Source: Companilactobacillus baiquanensis | Lineage (GTDB): Bacteria; Bacillota; Bacilli; Lactobacillales; Lactobacillaceae | Assembly: GCF_003946605.1 (NCBI RefSeq) | Contig: NZ_RHOQ01000005.1 | Location: forward strand, 1-64,000 | Direction: 5' to 3' | DNA: 64,000 nt | Shown: piece by piece, positions 16,641 to 25,529 of the stretch | Numbering within the stretch: position 1 is the stretch's first letter | Layout: the number at the start of each line of letters is the position of its first letter | The notes under the pieces: model-generated | The model's database searches: none | What the model saw: the letters and a program-made list of their open reading frames with translations, nothing else | What the model was told of the DNA's origin: nothing | Made by a program: the position numbers and the translations under genes

Positions 16641-17450
16641 TTATCCGCGAGACTTTCCACCAGACACATTTACAGTCTGTCCAGTCATATATCCTGCTCG
16701 ATCTGACAAGAAGAATGCAACTAAGTTTGCGACTTCGCTCAATTTTCCACTTCGTCCAAGTGGAATGGTTGATGTTTTGGAATATCCAGCTCTAAGTTCT
16801 TCTACTGTTTTATGTCTTGAGTAAGCTAATGCGGTTTCATAATCTATTGTTCTTAAACCAGTTGCCTCAAGGACACCGGGAGCAACACCAATAACTCTAA
16901 CATTATATTGTCCTAATTCTTTTGCCCAGGCGCGTGTGAATCCATTAATTGCACCTTTTGTTCCTGAATAGATGCTTGCACCTTGGGAACCTTCGAGGCC
17001 TGATTCTGATGACATATTTACGATTGATCCATTTTTTTTGTCTACTAATATTTTTGCTACGGCAGATGACATTAAGAATGTACTTTTAACATTTACGTTA
17101 AACATTTTATCAAAATTAGCTTCATCTATAACATATTTGCCGTTAGGATCTGTTGGATCGACTAAGACTCTTGGTATATTAATTCCAGCATTATTTACTA
17201 ATCCGTCAACGGTGTTAAATTTTTCCAGTGTTTCATTGATTAAATTAGTAACATCGGCTTCATTAGTAACATCCGTTTTTACATAAAGTAAGTTTTTATT
17301 TGAAGTAGGTCCTTCTTTTAGATCTGCGTTAACTACATTTGCACCATCTGTAAGTAATTCATTTACGATTGCTTCTCCAATACCAGAGGAACCTCCAGTA
17401 ACGATAAATGTTTTTCCTTTAATCTCTAACCAATTATTTTCTATTGTCAT
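16641..17450 (-). CDS. SDR dehydrogenase, sorbitol-6-phosphate dehydrogenase-like
   Basis: 269 residues from the ATG ending at 17450, preceded by aaagga; a longer upstream reading frame lacks a ribosome site. Classical SDR: TGGSSGIGEA cofactor loop (~18-27), NNAG (~91-94), catalytic Ser in NMSSESG, and a shifted Tyr-X3-Lys (YSGTKGA). The C-terminus (TGLRTIDYE..., IPLGRSGKLSEV, GGKSRG) matches the lactobacillar sorbitol-6-phosphate 2-dehydrogenase (GutF) group as I recall it. It would oxidise a hexitol phosphate to a ketose phosphate. Divergent from the FGGY kinase; belongs to the sugar cassette. Confidence 0.85.
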   Translation of the reverse strand: MTIENNWLEIKGKTFIVTGGSSGIGEAIVNELLTDGANVVNADLKEGPTSNKNLLYVKTDVTNEADVTNLINETLEKFNTVDGLVNNAGINIPRVLVDPTDPNGKYVIDEANFDKMFNVNVKSTFLMSSAVAKILVDKKNGSIVNMSSESGLEGSQGASIYSGTKGAINGFTRAWAKELGQYNVRVIGVAPGVLEATGLRTIDYETALAYSRHKTVEELRAGYSKTSTIPLGRSGKLSEVANLVAFFLSDRAGYMTGQTVNVSGGKSRG

Positions 17451-17621
17451 TTGTTTTTCCTTTCGATGATTAATGAAATATGTAGTGTCAGATATTATTA
17501 AAAGTATTAAACAACAAAGTTGGGAAGGGAGGAAGTTAATTGAACAATACGAAAATATTAAATGGCAAAAAAATTTGTCATTGATTCTTCTATTTACGTA
17601 CAAATTAAATTTACCACATTT

Positions 17622-17669
17622 TTTGCAAATGTCCACATTAATGACAAAAAATATTTGCAAACGGTAAAA
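17622..17669. promoter_or_regulatory. TTTGCAAA operator pair and cre-like site, divergent region
   Basis: Two TTTGCAAA palindromes (17622-17629 and 17654-17661) start 32 bp apart. The second overlaps a cre-like 14-mer, tgcaaacggtaaaa (17656-17669), a 12 of 14 match. The whole 17451-17945 interval is otherwise non-coding. A 64-codon reading frame (17473-17667) lacks a ribosome site. These are candidate sites for the cassette's DeoR protein and CcpA. Confidence 0.45.
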
Positions 17670-17809
17670 AATATAGGTTTAAACAACATTAATCCAAATT
17701 AATAAACAATAATTAAAAAAATTAAAGACATTTATTTGTGAAATGGCTCTAACTAAGCAAATTAATACTTTATTTATTTGTCAAACTTTGTATTAATGCA
17801 AATAAAATA

Positions 17810-17837
17810 TTGCAATTGCCAAAATATATGCTAAGAT
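17810..17837 (+). promoter_or_regulatory. Promoter of the FGGY kinase operon
   Basis: TTGCAA (17810-17815), 16 nt, TAAGAT (17832-17837). The -35 coincides with another TTGCAA motif. An inverted repeat ttatttg...caaataa lies just upstream (near 17770-17807). DeoR binding here would block RNA polymerase. Confidence 0.5.
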
Positions 17838-17945
17838 ATCGTTGTAGTGCACGAGATATAAATTGTTAACAACGAATCAGGGATTTATTTGAGCGTTCAT
17901 TAAATAATGATCATTGGTTTCCATGTCTAGAAAGGCGGTACTTAA

Positions 17946-19460
17946 TTGGCAGATAAACTTTTATTAGGTATAGATGTTGGAACTTCCTCATGTAAAGTAA
18001 CTATTTTTAATTTAAAGGGTGAAGTTGTAGCACAAGAGTCCTCGGATCATAAAACATATTACCCACATGATGGATGGGTGGAACAAGATCCTATGGAATG
18101 GTGGGATGGGATTTGCAGATCCATTAAAAAAATTAAAAGTAATGGAAATATTAATTTTAATGATATCGCTGGGATTGGATTGGATGGCCAGAGTTGGTCA
18201 GCAATTCCTATTGATAAAAATGGAAATGTTTTGGATAGAACTCCAATTTGGATGGATACAAGAGCAAGTAAAATTTGTGATGATTTAGTGCAGCAAATTG
18301 GGAAAAAAGAAATATTTGATATTTCTGGAAACGATTTGCATCCTACCTACTCACTTCCCAAAATTTTATGGTTAAAAGAGAATAAATCAGATATTTTTAA
18401 TAAAACTGTAAAATTTTTACAATCAAATAGTTTTATAGGATATAAGTTGACAGGAGTCATGTCACAAGATCCATCGCAGGCTTATGGATTATATTTTTAC
18501 AACATGAGAACTGGAAAATATGACTTAGATTTATTAAAGAAATTTAAATTAAGCATTGATTTATTTCCCGAAATAATGAATTGTGATCAAGTCATAGGAG
18601 TTATCAATTCCGAATCTTCCGAGGAAACTGGATTACCAATTGGAATACCAGTTGTAGCAGGTGGATTAGACGCTGCTTGCGGAGCATTAGGTGCTGGCGT
18701 CATTTCATCAGGACAAACACAAGAACAAGGTGGTCAATCAGGTGGTATGAGTTTATGCCTAAATGAGGATGAATATAAATCTGATCCTAGATTGATTTTA
18801 AGTCGTCATGTTATTCCTAATAAATTATTGCTACAAGGTGGAACAGTTGGTGGCGCAGGAGTTGCTCGTTGGTTATTAAAGAATTTTTGCAAAGAAGAGC
18901 AATTAGAGTCTGAGAAAAATGACTCTAATCCTTTTCACGAAATGGATATTACAGCAGTCAAAACTAAACCCGGAGCTGATGGATTAATTTTTCTTCCTTA
19001 CATGTCAGGAGAAAGGTCCCCAATTTGGAATGCTAAAGCAAAAGGAATCTATTATGGATTGGATTTTTCCAAGACTAGAGGTCATTTGATTCGTGCTAGT
19101 TACGAAGGCGTTGCCTATTCTTTGGAACATAATTTAAAAATTGCCGAAGAATCTTCAGCAAATATTCAGGAGCTATATGCCATGGGTGGAGCAGCAAATA
19201 GTGTTTTTTGGACACAGATAAAGGCTGATGTAACGGGTAAAAGAATATTAGTTCCAAGTTCCGATACAGCAACCACACTTGGAGCAGCAATTTTGGCTGG
19301 TATTGCGATAGGTGCTTATTCAAGTTATGAAGACGCGATTAATAAGACTGTGGAAATAAAGAAAATCTATGAACCAAATCCAGATAATAAGGCTACGTAT
19401 AAAAAAGGATTTGAAAAATATTTACAAATTTATGATAATTTAAAAATTTTAATGAAATAA
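17946..19460 (+). CDS. FGGY-family sugar kinase, xylulokinase-like
   Basis: 504 residues; TTG start after aaaggcgg. FGGY fold with N-terminal GIDVGTSSCK phosphate loop (residues 8-17), GLDGQSW with the catalytic Asp region near 80, and the C-terminal ATP site (GGLDAACGALG ~240; MGGAANSVFW ~415). It phosphorylates an open-chain ketose or polyol with ATP. The family label xylulokinase is approximate because the neighbours (FucU, LacC, LacD) point to a hexose-derived substrate. First gene of the plus-strand cassette. Confidence 0.85.
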   Translation: MADKLLLGIDVGTSSCKVTIFNLKGEVVAQESSDHKTYYPHDGWVEQDPMEWWDGICRSIKKIKSNGNINFNDIAGIGLDGQSWSAIPIDKNGNVLDRTPIWMDTRASKICDDLVQQIGKKEIFDISGNDLHPTYSLPKILWLKENKSDIFNKTVKFLQSNSFIGYKLTGVMSQDPSQAYGLYFYNMRTGKYDLDLLKKFKLSIDLFPEIMNCDQVIGVINSESSEETGLPIGIPVVAGGLDAACGALGAGVISSGQTQEQGGQSGGMSLCLNEDEYKSDPRLILSRHVIPNKLLLQGGTVGGAGVARWLLKNFCKEEQLESEKNDSNPFHEMDITAVKTKPGADGLIFLPYMSGERSPIWNAKAKGIYYGLDFSKTRGHLIRASYEGVAYSLEHNLKIAEESSANIQELYAMGGAANSVFWTQIKADVTGKRILVPSSDTATTLGAAILAGIAIGAYSSYEDAINKTVEIKKIYEPNPDNKATYKKGFEKYLQIYDNLKILMK

Positions 19461-19483
19461 TTTCAAAATAAGGAGTGGCAAAA

Positions 19484-20503
19484 ATGTCAGATAAAATTAC
19501 ATCGATTGATCCAAGCATTGTACCAAGTTATACACTTTCAACTGGAGAAAAAATGCCAGCGATTGGAATGGGAACATTTGGATCTGACCATTTTTCAGCT
19601 GAAGATATTAGTGCAGCAGTAGCTGGAGCAATCGATTTTGGATATAGATTGTTTGATTGTGCTTCTGTATACGGTAATGAGGATTTAATCGGTAAAGTAT
19701 TTAAAAATGTTTTTGATAACAAAACAGTAAAACGTGAAGATTTATTCATTATGTCAAAAGTTTGGAATGATCAACATCGCGAAGTCGGAAAAGCAATTAA
19801 CAAATCACTGAAAGATCTTCAATTAACTTATTTAGATGCATATTTTGTTCACTGGCCATTTCCTAACTATCATGCACCATTTGCGAATGCTGAAGATCGT
19901 AATCCAGATTCAAAACCATTTAGTGTTGATGAATTTATGGATACATGGCATCAATTGGAAGATGCATACGATAAAGGTTTAATTAAGAATTTAGGTATGT
20001 CTAGTATGACAATTCCTAAGTTAGAAGCTGTTTTACCATTATGCCGTATAAAACCAACACTTATCGAAATTGAACAACATCCTGCTTTCCAACAAGCTGA
20101 TTTATACCAATATATTATTGATCATGATATTCAACCAGTTGGTTTTATGCCATTAGGTTCACCAACTAGACCTGATAGAGATAAGTTTGACGAAGATGTA
20201 GATGATATGAAGATGCCTGAACTAGTTGAAATAGCCAAAGCTCATAATGTTCATCCTGCTTTAATTTGTTTGAAATGGGCATTTCAACGTGGAAGTATTC
20301 CTATCCCATTTTCAATTTATCCTGCAGAGTATCAAAGTAATTTAACAAGTATCACTGAAGATCCACTCACAGATAAAGAAATGGAAACAATGGCAACTTT
20401 GGATAAAAATAATCGTTTGGTTAAAGGTGAAGTATTCTTATGGCCAGGTGCTGACGATTGGCAAGCACTTTGGGATATTGATGGAACAATTACTAAAGAA
20501 TAA
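19484..20503 (+). CDS. Aldo-keto reductase
   Basis: 339 residues from ATG 19484; aaggagtgg lies 6 nt upstream, and an in-frame GTG at 19475 lies inside it. TIM-barrel AKR with catalytic Asp and Tyr in DCASVYGNEDLIGK, the Lys in MSKVWNDQH and the His in FVHWPFPNY; AKR signatures LEDAYDKGLIKNLGMS and the IPIPFS cofactor region follow. The His-Trp-Pro triplet is typical of aldose/xylose reductases. It probably interconverts a free aldose and its polyol with NAD(P)H. Sits between the kinase and fucU. Confidence 0.88.
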   Translation: MSDKITSIDPSIVPSYTLSTGEKMPAIGMGTFGSDHFSAEDISAAVAGAIDFGYRLFDCASVYGNEDLIGKVFKNVFDNKTVKREDLFIMSKVWNDQHREVGKAINKSLKDLQLTYLDAYFVHWPFPNYHAPFANAEDRNPDSKPFSVDEFMDTWHQLEDAYDKGLIKNLGMSSMTIPKLEAVLPLCRIKPTLIEIEQHPAFQQADLYQYIIDHDIQPVGFMPLGSPTRPDRDKFDEDVDDMKMPELVEIAKAHNVHPALICLKWAFQRGSIPIPFSIYPAEYQSNLTSITEDPLTDKEMETMATLDKNNRLVKGEVFLWPGADDWQALWDIDGTITKE

Positions 20504-20520
20504 TTTTTTTTAGACATTAA

Positions 20521-20534
20521 TGTAAGCGCTTTTA
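20521..20534 (+). promoter_or_regulatory. cre site (CcpA) inside the sugar operon
   Basis: tgtaagcgctttta matches 13 of 14 positions of TGWAANCGNTNWCA. It lies 18 nt after the aldo-keto reductase stop and 19 nt before the fucU start, so CcpA-HPr(Ser-P) could act as a roadblock within the transcript. Confidence 0.6.
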
Positions 20535-20552
20535 TAAAAAGGAGGAATAATT

Positions 20553-20990
20553 ATGTTAAAAGGAATTCCAAGTATTTTACCCCCAGAATTAATGAAATTA
20601 TTAATGGAAATGGGACATGGTGATGAATTATTAATTGGTGATGGTAATTATCCAAAGTTTGGTCAGCCTGCAGAAAATGTTATTAGAATGGATGGTCATG
20701 GTATCCCAGAAATTTTAGATGCCGTAATGCAATTAATACCATTAGACCCTTATGTTGATAATCCGACAATGTTAATGGCTGTTCTTCCTGATGATCCATA
20801 TGTGCCAACCATTTGGGATGATTATAGAAAAATAGTAAATAAATATGAAGCAAAAGGAACTAGAGAAATTCAACTTGAAAAACCTGAATTTTATGAACGT
20901 GGAACTCACGCATATGCTGCTATTGCAACAAGTGAAACTGCATTATACGCCAATATTATTTTAAGAAAGGGCGTAGTTGTACCTAAATAA
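20553..20990 (+). CDS. fucU: FucU/RbsD-family sugar mutarotase
   Basis: 145 residues, the family's usual length. N-terminal LKGIPSILPPELMKLL, then MGHGDELLIGDGNYP with the catalytic His, the RxxHGIPEIL helix, and C-terminal RGTHAYAAIATSE and YANIILRKGV, all hallmarks of FucU. It interconverts alpha and beta anomers of L-fucose or a related sugar. Here it is placed in a cassette without fucI or fucA, so the true substrate may be another aldose. Ribosome site aaggagga precedes ATG 20553. Confidence 0.9.
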   Translation: MLKGIPSILPPELMKLLMEMGHGDELLIGDGNYPKFGQPAENVIRMDGHGIPEILDAVMQLIPLDPYVDNPTMLMAVLPDDPYVPTIWDDYRKIVNKYEAKGTREIQLEKPEFYERGTHAYAAIATSETALYANIILRKGVVVPK

Positions 20991-21007
20991 TGTAGTTGTC
21001 CATATTA

Positions 21008-21042
21008 AATAGGAATCTTAATGATAAGTTGAGATTCCTATT
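21008..21042 (+). terminator. Terminator-like hairpin inside the sugar operon
   Basis: Perfect 11-bp stem aataggaatct / agattcctatt with a 13-nt loop, followed by only a weak T tract (gttctt). It lies between fucU and the permease, so it may attenuate transcription or stabilise the upstream mRNA rather than stop it fully. Confidence 0.55.
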
Positions 21043-21089
21043 GTTCTTAATAAAGATAGGAAAGTTTCATATTTAGAAGGGGGTTCATT

Positions 21090-22445
21090 ATGGAAAATGA
21101 TGTAGAGGAAACTGAGGAAAAAACTAATTCAGTTCCTAAGACATTACCTATTGTCTATCTATTTGCCATTTTGGGAGGGTTTGCTGGATTATTGTACGGA
21201 TATGATTCCGGAGCAATTTCATTGGCTCTACCTCCTATGACAAATGATTTTGGTTTAAATGCATCTACAAAAGGATTAATCGTTAGTTTGTTGTTATTTG
21301 GTGCTTTACCTTCAATTGTTGTGTTTACAGCATTGGAACGAAAAATTGAACGTAGAAATGTACTAATTATCGGTGGAGTTATATTCATCGTAGGTAGTTT
21401 GTTAACAGCTTTTGCAAATTCAGTTATGTACATTTTGATTGGACGTTTTGTTTTAGGAATTGCTGCAGGTATCGCTAATATGTATGGATTGATTTATTTA
21501 TCCGAGTTAGCGCCAAAGCATATTCGTGGAATGATGTCCTCGTTATATCAATTAAGTGTGAACGTTGGTATTTTAGGAGCTTATCTAATTGGTGCTTATA
21601 ACATGCCTAATGGTGTGTGGCGCTGGACTATTGGATTAGGTGTTGTACCTGCTTTAATTTTTGCGGTTGGTATGATCTTAAGCCCACAAAGTCCTAGATG
21701 GCTGGTTCGTGATGGCCAATATGACAAAGCAAAAAAAGTTTTAAGACGTGTTCGTTCTACTGATAAAGAAGTGGAAACAGAGTTTAATGATATAAAAAGT
21801 AGTTTGAACACACAGGATGCAGGATTGCGTGAATTATTAGGTAAATTTAAACCAGTAATTATTATGTTGGAAGTTTTAACCTTTATTCAAGTTTTTACAG
21901 GAATTAATGCTGCTGTTTATTATGCTCCAGAAATTTTTAAGAGTTTAGGATTAGCAAATGCTATGGTAGTTGCCGATATAGGTGTTGGTTTGGCACTTGT
22001 TATCCCTGTAGCGATTGCCTTGCCACTGATTGATAGAATTGGTCGTAAAAAACTTTTGGAATTTAGTTTAGCTGCACAAGTTCTACCATCAATTGGACTA
22101 TGTATTTGGTCTGATAATGCTGTTATTGCTGTTACTTGTATCATTATTTATTGTGCTGCATTTAGTATTGGATTAGGACCAGTATTTTGGACATATGTTC
22201 CAGAAATTCTTCCTTTAAAGGCCCGTGGATTAGGAGTTGGTTTAATCACATTCTCACAATACTTGATGAATGCAATTTTCTCTTGGTTATTCCCGATTAT
22301 TCTTGAAGCAATTGGTATAAATATTTTTTACTTCTTTGCCGCTCTATCACTATGGGCAGTTTGGTACATTCACAGAAATGTTTATGAAACTAAAGGTAAG
22401 TCACTAGAATCCATTGAAAATTATTGGGAAACACGTAAAGCGTAA
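21090..22445 (+). CDS. Sugar:H+ symporter, MFS SP family
   Basis: 451 residues, 12 helices. Sugar-porter motifs are visible: GGFAGLLYGYDSGAIS in helix 1, GRFVLGIAAGIANM, PxxPRWLV (PQSPRWLV ~200), QxxTGINAAVYYAP in helix 7, DRIGRKKLL, and the WTYVPEILPLKARG segment after helix 10. It imports a monosaccharide without phosphorylation, which fits the downstream kinase/mutarotase logic. Ribosome site aaggggg before ATG 21090. Confidence 0.92.
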   Translation: MENDVEETEEKTNSVPKTLPIVYLFAILGGFAGLLYGYDSGAISLALPPMTNDFGLNASTKGLIVSLLLFGALPSIVVFTALERKIERRNVLIIGGVIFIVGSLLTAFANSVMYILIGRFVLGIAAGIANMYGLIYLSELAPKHIRGMMSSLYQLSVNVGILGAYLIGAYNMPNGVWRWTIGLGVVPALIFAVGMILSPQSPRWLVRDGQYDKAKKVLRRVRSTDKEVETEFNDIKSSLNTQDAGLRELLGKFKPVIIMLEVLTFIQVFTGINAAVYYAPEIFKSLGLANAMVVADIGVGLALVIPVAIALPLIDRIGRKKLLEFSLAAQVLPSIGLCIWSDNAVIAVTCIIIYCAAFSIGLGPVFWTYVPEILPLKARGLGVGLITFSQYLMNAIFSWLFPIILEAIGINIFYFFAALSLWAVWYIHRNVYETKGKSLESIENYWETRKA

Positions 22446-22473
22446 GATTCAAAAAATCAGAGGAGATTATTAA

Positions 22474-23472
22474 ATGTCACTAACTAAAAATAAAATTGAG
22501 CATCTAAAAAAATTATCAAATTCTCAAAATATCATAAGTGCACTAGCAATTGATCAACGCGGATCTTTAAAAAAAATGATTGCAATGGAGTCAAATTCAC
22601 CTGCAAATGAAACGGAAATAGTTCATTTTAAAGAATCCATTTCAAAAGAATTAACTCCCTATGCATCTGCCATTCTCTTGGATCCAGAATATGGTCTGCC
22701 AGCGGCAAAAATTCGTGATAAAGACGCTGGATTGTTACTAGCTTATGAAAAGACAGGATATGATGCTACTGAACCTGGTAGATTACCTGATTTATTGGAA
22801 CATTGGTCAGCTCAATTATTGAAGGAAGAAGGGGCCGATGCAGTTAAGTTCTTACTATATTATGATCCGGATGAATCTAAAGATATAAATGATCGTAAGC
22901 ATGCTTTTGTAGAAAGAGTTGGTGCTGAATGTATGGCCGTTGATTTACCATTCTTCTTAGAACTTGTTTCTTATGACGGAACATTAGACAGCGTTAAAGA
23001 TGAATCCTATGCAAAAGTAAAACCACATAAGGTAATTGAAACAACTAAAGAATTTTCTGATCCTAAGTATCATGTGGATGTTTTAAAAGTAGAGATTCCA
23101 GTAAATATGAAGTATGTCGAAGGATATACTGCTGGTGATATTTCACCAGTATATTCAAAAGAAGAAGCTGCTAAGTATTTTAAAGAACAAAGCGATTCTA
23201 CTAACCTACCATTTATCTTTTTGAGCGCAGGTGTCACTAACGAACTATTTATAGAAGAATTGCAATTTGCAAAGGATTCCGGATCGAAATTTAACGGAGT
23301 TCTTTGTGGACGAGCAACTTGGAAGCCTGGTGTTAAAGAATATGCTGGCAAGTCCCCTGAAGAAGGTAGTAAATGGTTGCGTACTGAAGGTAAGAACAAT
23401 ATTGAAAAGTTGAATAAGGTATTGTCGGAAACAGCGACTCCTTGGACGGAAAAGGTTATTGATTTTGTTTAA
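22474..23472 (+). CDS. lacD: Tagatose 1,6-bisphosphate aldolase (LacD type)
   Basis: 332 residues, typical LacD length. Class I aldolase: ALAIDQRGSLKKM near residues 22-34, VKFLLYYDPDE near 125, VLKVEIPVN with the Schiff-base lysine near 205, and LSAGVTNELF followed by GVLCGRATW. Splits tagatose 1,6-bisphosphate (and often fructose, sorbose or psicose bisphosphates) to DHAP and glyceraldehyde-3-P. 28 nt after the permease and followed by a LacC-like kinase, though in reverse of the usual lacC-lacD order. Confidence 0.93.
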   Translation: MSLTKNKIEHLKKLSNSQNIISALAIDQRGSLKKMIAMESNSPANETEIVHFKESISKELTPYASAILLDPEYGLPAAKIRDKDAGLLLAYEKTGYDATEPGRLPDLLEHWSAQLLKEEGADAVKFLLYYDPDESKDINDRKHAFVERVGAECMAVDLPFFLELVSYDGTLDSVKDESYAKVKPHKVIETTKEFSDPKYHVDVLKVEIPVNMKYVEGYTAGDISPVYSKEEAAKYFKEQSDSTNLPFIFLSAGVTNELFIEELQFAKDSGSKFNGVLCGRATWKPGVKEYAGKSPEEGSKWLRTEGKNNIEKLNKVLSETATPWTEKVIDFV

Positions 23473-23487
23473 AAATATATAGAAATT

Positions 23488-23531
23488 AGCATGTTGGACA
23501 AAGATATTAACTTTGGAAAACATGCTTTTTT
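23488..23531 (+). terminator. Terminator-like hairpin between lacD and lacC
   Basis: Outer stem agcatgtt / aacatgct and inner stem caaag / ctttg, followed by six Ts. It looks like a functional intrinsic terminator placed mid-operon. It would lower expression of lacC and the epimerase relative to lacD. Confidence 0.65.
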
Positions 23532-23556
23532 CTTAAATGTGAATGGAGATTTTATT

Positions 23557-24513
23557 ATGATTTTAACAGTGACTATGAATCCATCGATTGATATGTCCTA
23601 TCCAATTGATCATTTAAAAATAGATGACGTTAATAGAGTTAAAGATGTAAGTAAGACTGCAGGTGGAAAAGGATTGAATGTTTCTAGAGTTATTAATTTT
23701 ATGGGAACTGATATTTTGGCAACTGGTATTATTGGTGGATTTTTTGGAAAATTTATTGAAAAAAATTTAGATCAGGAACAAATACAACATAGTTTTACTC
23801 ATATTGATCAAGAGACTAGAAATTCGATTGCTTTATTACACGACAATGGAAATCAAACAGAGATTTTAGAATCTGGCCCAACAATTGCAGAGGAAGACAA
23901 TATTAGATTTTTAAAGGATTATAAAAAGCTTTTAGAAAAAACAGATCTGGTAACGATGTCTGGAAGTCTTCCTAGAGGACTAGGAAGTGATTATTATTCA
24001 AAAATGATTGATATAGCTAAAGAAAATAATGTAAAAGTAATTTTAGATAGTTCAGGAGAAACTTTAAGAACTTCTTTATTGAACAATAATAAGCCATTTT
24101 TGATAAAACCAAATCAAAATGAAATAGGTCAATTGGTGGGAGAAAAATTTGAAAGAAGCAATTATGATTCCATACCTTACTATTTAAATTCATCTATTTT
24201 TGATGGAGTTGAATGGATTGTTGTTTCTTTAGGAGCAGATGGGGCAATTGCTAAACATAATAAAAAATTTTATCGTGTAAAAATCCCGGTAATAAAAGTT
24301 GTAAATCCCGTTGGATCAGGAGACTCAACTTTAGCAGGTTTATCAGTTGCAATTTCCCACGAAAAATCAGATGAAGAAATTTTAAAAACGGGAATGACTA
24401 CAGGAATACTTAATACGATGGAAAAAAGAACCGGATTTATTAATAAAGATCTATTTTCTAAGTATTATGATGAGATAACTGTAGAATCAATGAATTATGT
24501 AAAAGAGGGATAA
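23557..24513 (+). CDS. lacC: Tagatose-6-phosphate kinase / 1-phosphofructokinase (LacC/PfkB)
   Basis: 318 residues from ATG 23557, which has ggaga 8 nt upstream. PfkB (ribokinase-like) family: N-terminal ILTVTMNPSIDMSY, the GGKGLNVSRV substrate loop near residues 38-47, and the C-terminal anion-hole motif NPVGSGDSTLAGL with the catalytic Asp near 255. It phosphorylates tagatose-6-P or fructose-1-P to the bisphosphate used by LacD. The adjacent lacD favours the LacC role. 1-nt gap to the epimerase gene. Confidence 0.87.
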   Translation: MILTVTMNPSIDMSYPIDHLKIDDVNRVKDVSKTAGGKGLNVSRVINFMGTDILATGIIGGFFGKFIEKNLDQEQIQHSFTHIDQETRNSIALLHDNGNQTEILESGPTIAEEDNIRFLKDYKKLLEKTDLVTMSGSLPRGLGSDYYSKMIDIAKENNVKVILDSSGETLRTSLLNNNKPFLIKPNQNEIGQLVGEKFERSNYDSIPYYLNSSIFDGVEWIVVSLGADGAIAKHNKKFYRVKIPVIKVVNPVGSGDSTLAGLSVAISHEKSDEEILKTGMTTGILNTMEKRTGFINKDLFSKYYDEITVESMNYVKEG

Positions 24514-24514
24514 T

Positions 24515-25396
24515 ATGATTCAGTTAAAAAATAAAAAATTTTCTATTGAAATAAGTGAAAAAGGTGCTGAAATACAAAGTATTTATAATATTGATGAAGA
24601 ATTCAATTATATTTGGAATGATAAGGATAAAAAGTATTGGAAACGTCATGCTCCAATATTGTTTCCTTTTATAGGTCGTTCCAATGAAGATTCTTACCTA
24701 TTCAAAGGGAAAAAGTATAATATGAGTCAACATGGTTTTGGTAGAGATCAGTTATTTGAATTGATAAGTAAAACTGATACGCAAGTTGTTTTATCTATTA
24801 ATGATACTGAGGAAACTAGAAAAATATATCCTTTTAAGTTTAAGTTTACAGTTACATATACGTTAGAAGAAGATGGATTAAAAACGACTTACTCCATTAA
24901 GAATATAGATAACAAAGATATGTCATATGCATTAGGATCACATCCAGGGTTTAATGTTCCTTTTGGCAGTGACGATAAATATGAGGATTTCTACTTAGAA
25001 ATCACTCCAAATGATTTATCTTTAGAACAATTTGAGATAGATCCTGTACCATTTATAAATGGTGAAATTGAACCATTTTCAAATATACAAGGGGTAATAA
25101 ATTTGAGTCATGAAATGTTTAAAAATGGATTAATTATCTTAGCCAATAAAGATATCAAATCAGTTAAACTAGCCTCCATGAAGTCTAATCATAGTATTAA
25201 ATTGGACATTAGTGACTTTCCATACTTAGCCTTATGGAGTAAGGAAGATGAAAAAGCACCATTTATTTGTATAGAACCTTTTGCAGGTTTGCCAGATAAG
25301 TATGGCAAACCAGATGATATAATGAGTAAGAAAGGTAACAATTTATTGAATTCTGGAAAAGAAGACATTTATTCATATAAAATGTTTTTAAATTAA
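24515..25396 (+). CDS. Aldose 1-epimerase family protein (LacX-like)
   Basis: 293 residues of the galactose-mutarotase/YeaD-like fold. APILFPFIGRSNED near 48-61, the catalytic-type His in SQHGFGRD, LGSHPGFNVPF near 145, and the C-terminal FICIEPFAGLPD with the general-base Glu. Often encoded with tagatose-pathway genes as LacX. It presumably interconverts hexose(-phosphate) anomers. Last gene of the plus-strand metabolic operon. Confidence 0.85.
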   Translation: MIQLKNKKFSIEISEKGAEIQSIYNIDEEFNYIWNDKDKKYWKRHAPILFPFIGRSNEDSYLFKGKKYNMSQHGFGRDQLFELISKTDTQVVLSINDTEETRKIYPFKFKFTVTYTLEEDGLKTTYSIKNIDNKDMSYALGSHPGFNVPFGSDDKYEDFYLEITPNDLSLEQFEIDPVPFINGEIEPFSNIQGVINLSHEMFKNGLIILANKDIKSVKLASMKSNHSIKLDISDFPYLALWSKEDEKAPFICIEPFAGLPDKYGKPDDIMSKKGNNLLNSGKEDIYSYKMFLN

Positions 25397-25404
25397 TTTA
25401 AAAA

Positions 25405-25502
25405 TTGCAAAAATAACTTTGCAAGTATAAGCTTAACGAGTAAATAAGTTGATTTAATAAAATAATGTTCAAAAAACTTTTATTCATTTTATCAAGTTGC
25501 AA
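25405..25502 (+). promoter_or_regulatory. TTGCAA repeats upstream of the DeoR gene
   Basis: TTGCAA occurs at 25405-25410, 25419-25424 and 25497-25502, i.e. three copies in 100 bp. The same motif recurs in the 17451-17945 divergent region. This supports it as (part of) the operator recognised by the DeoR protein and suggests autoregulation. Confidence 0.4.
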
Positions 25503-25529
25503 GTTAATATAGAGATAGGACGAAAGCTT

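Noticed and set aside
17473-17667. 64-codon frame, and a short TTG frame with a strong AGGGAGGAAG site, in the SDR/kinase intergenic region
   Set aside because: The first lacks a ribosome site and overlaps operators; the second encodes only about 13 residues with no context. The Shine-Dalgarno-like string may be chance.
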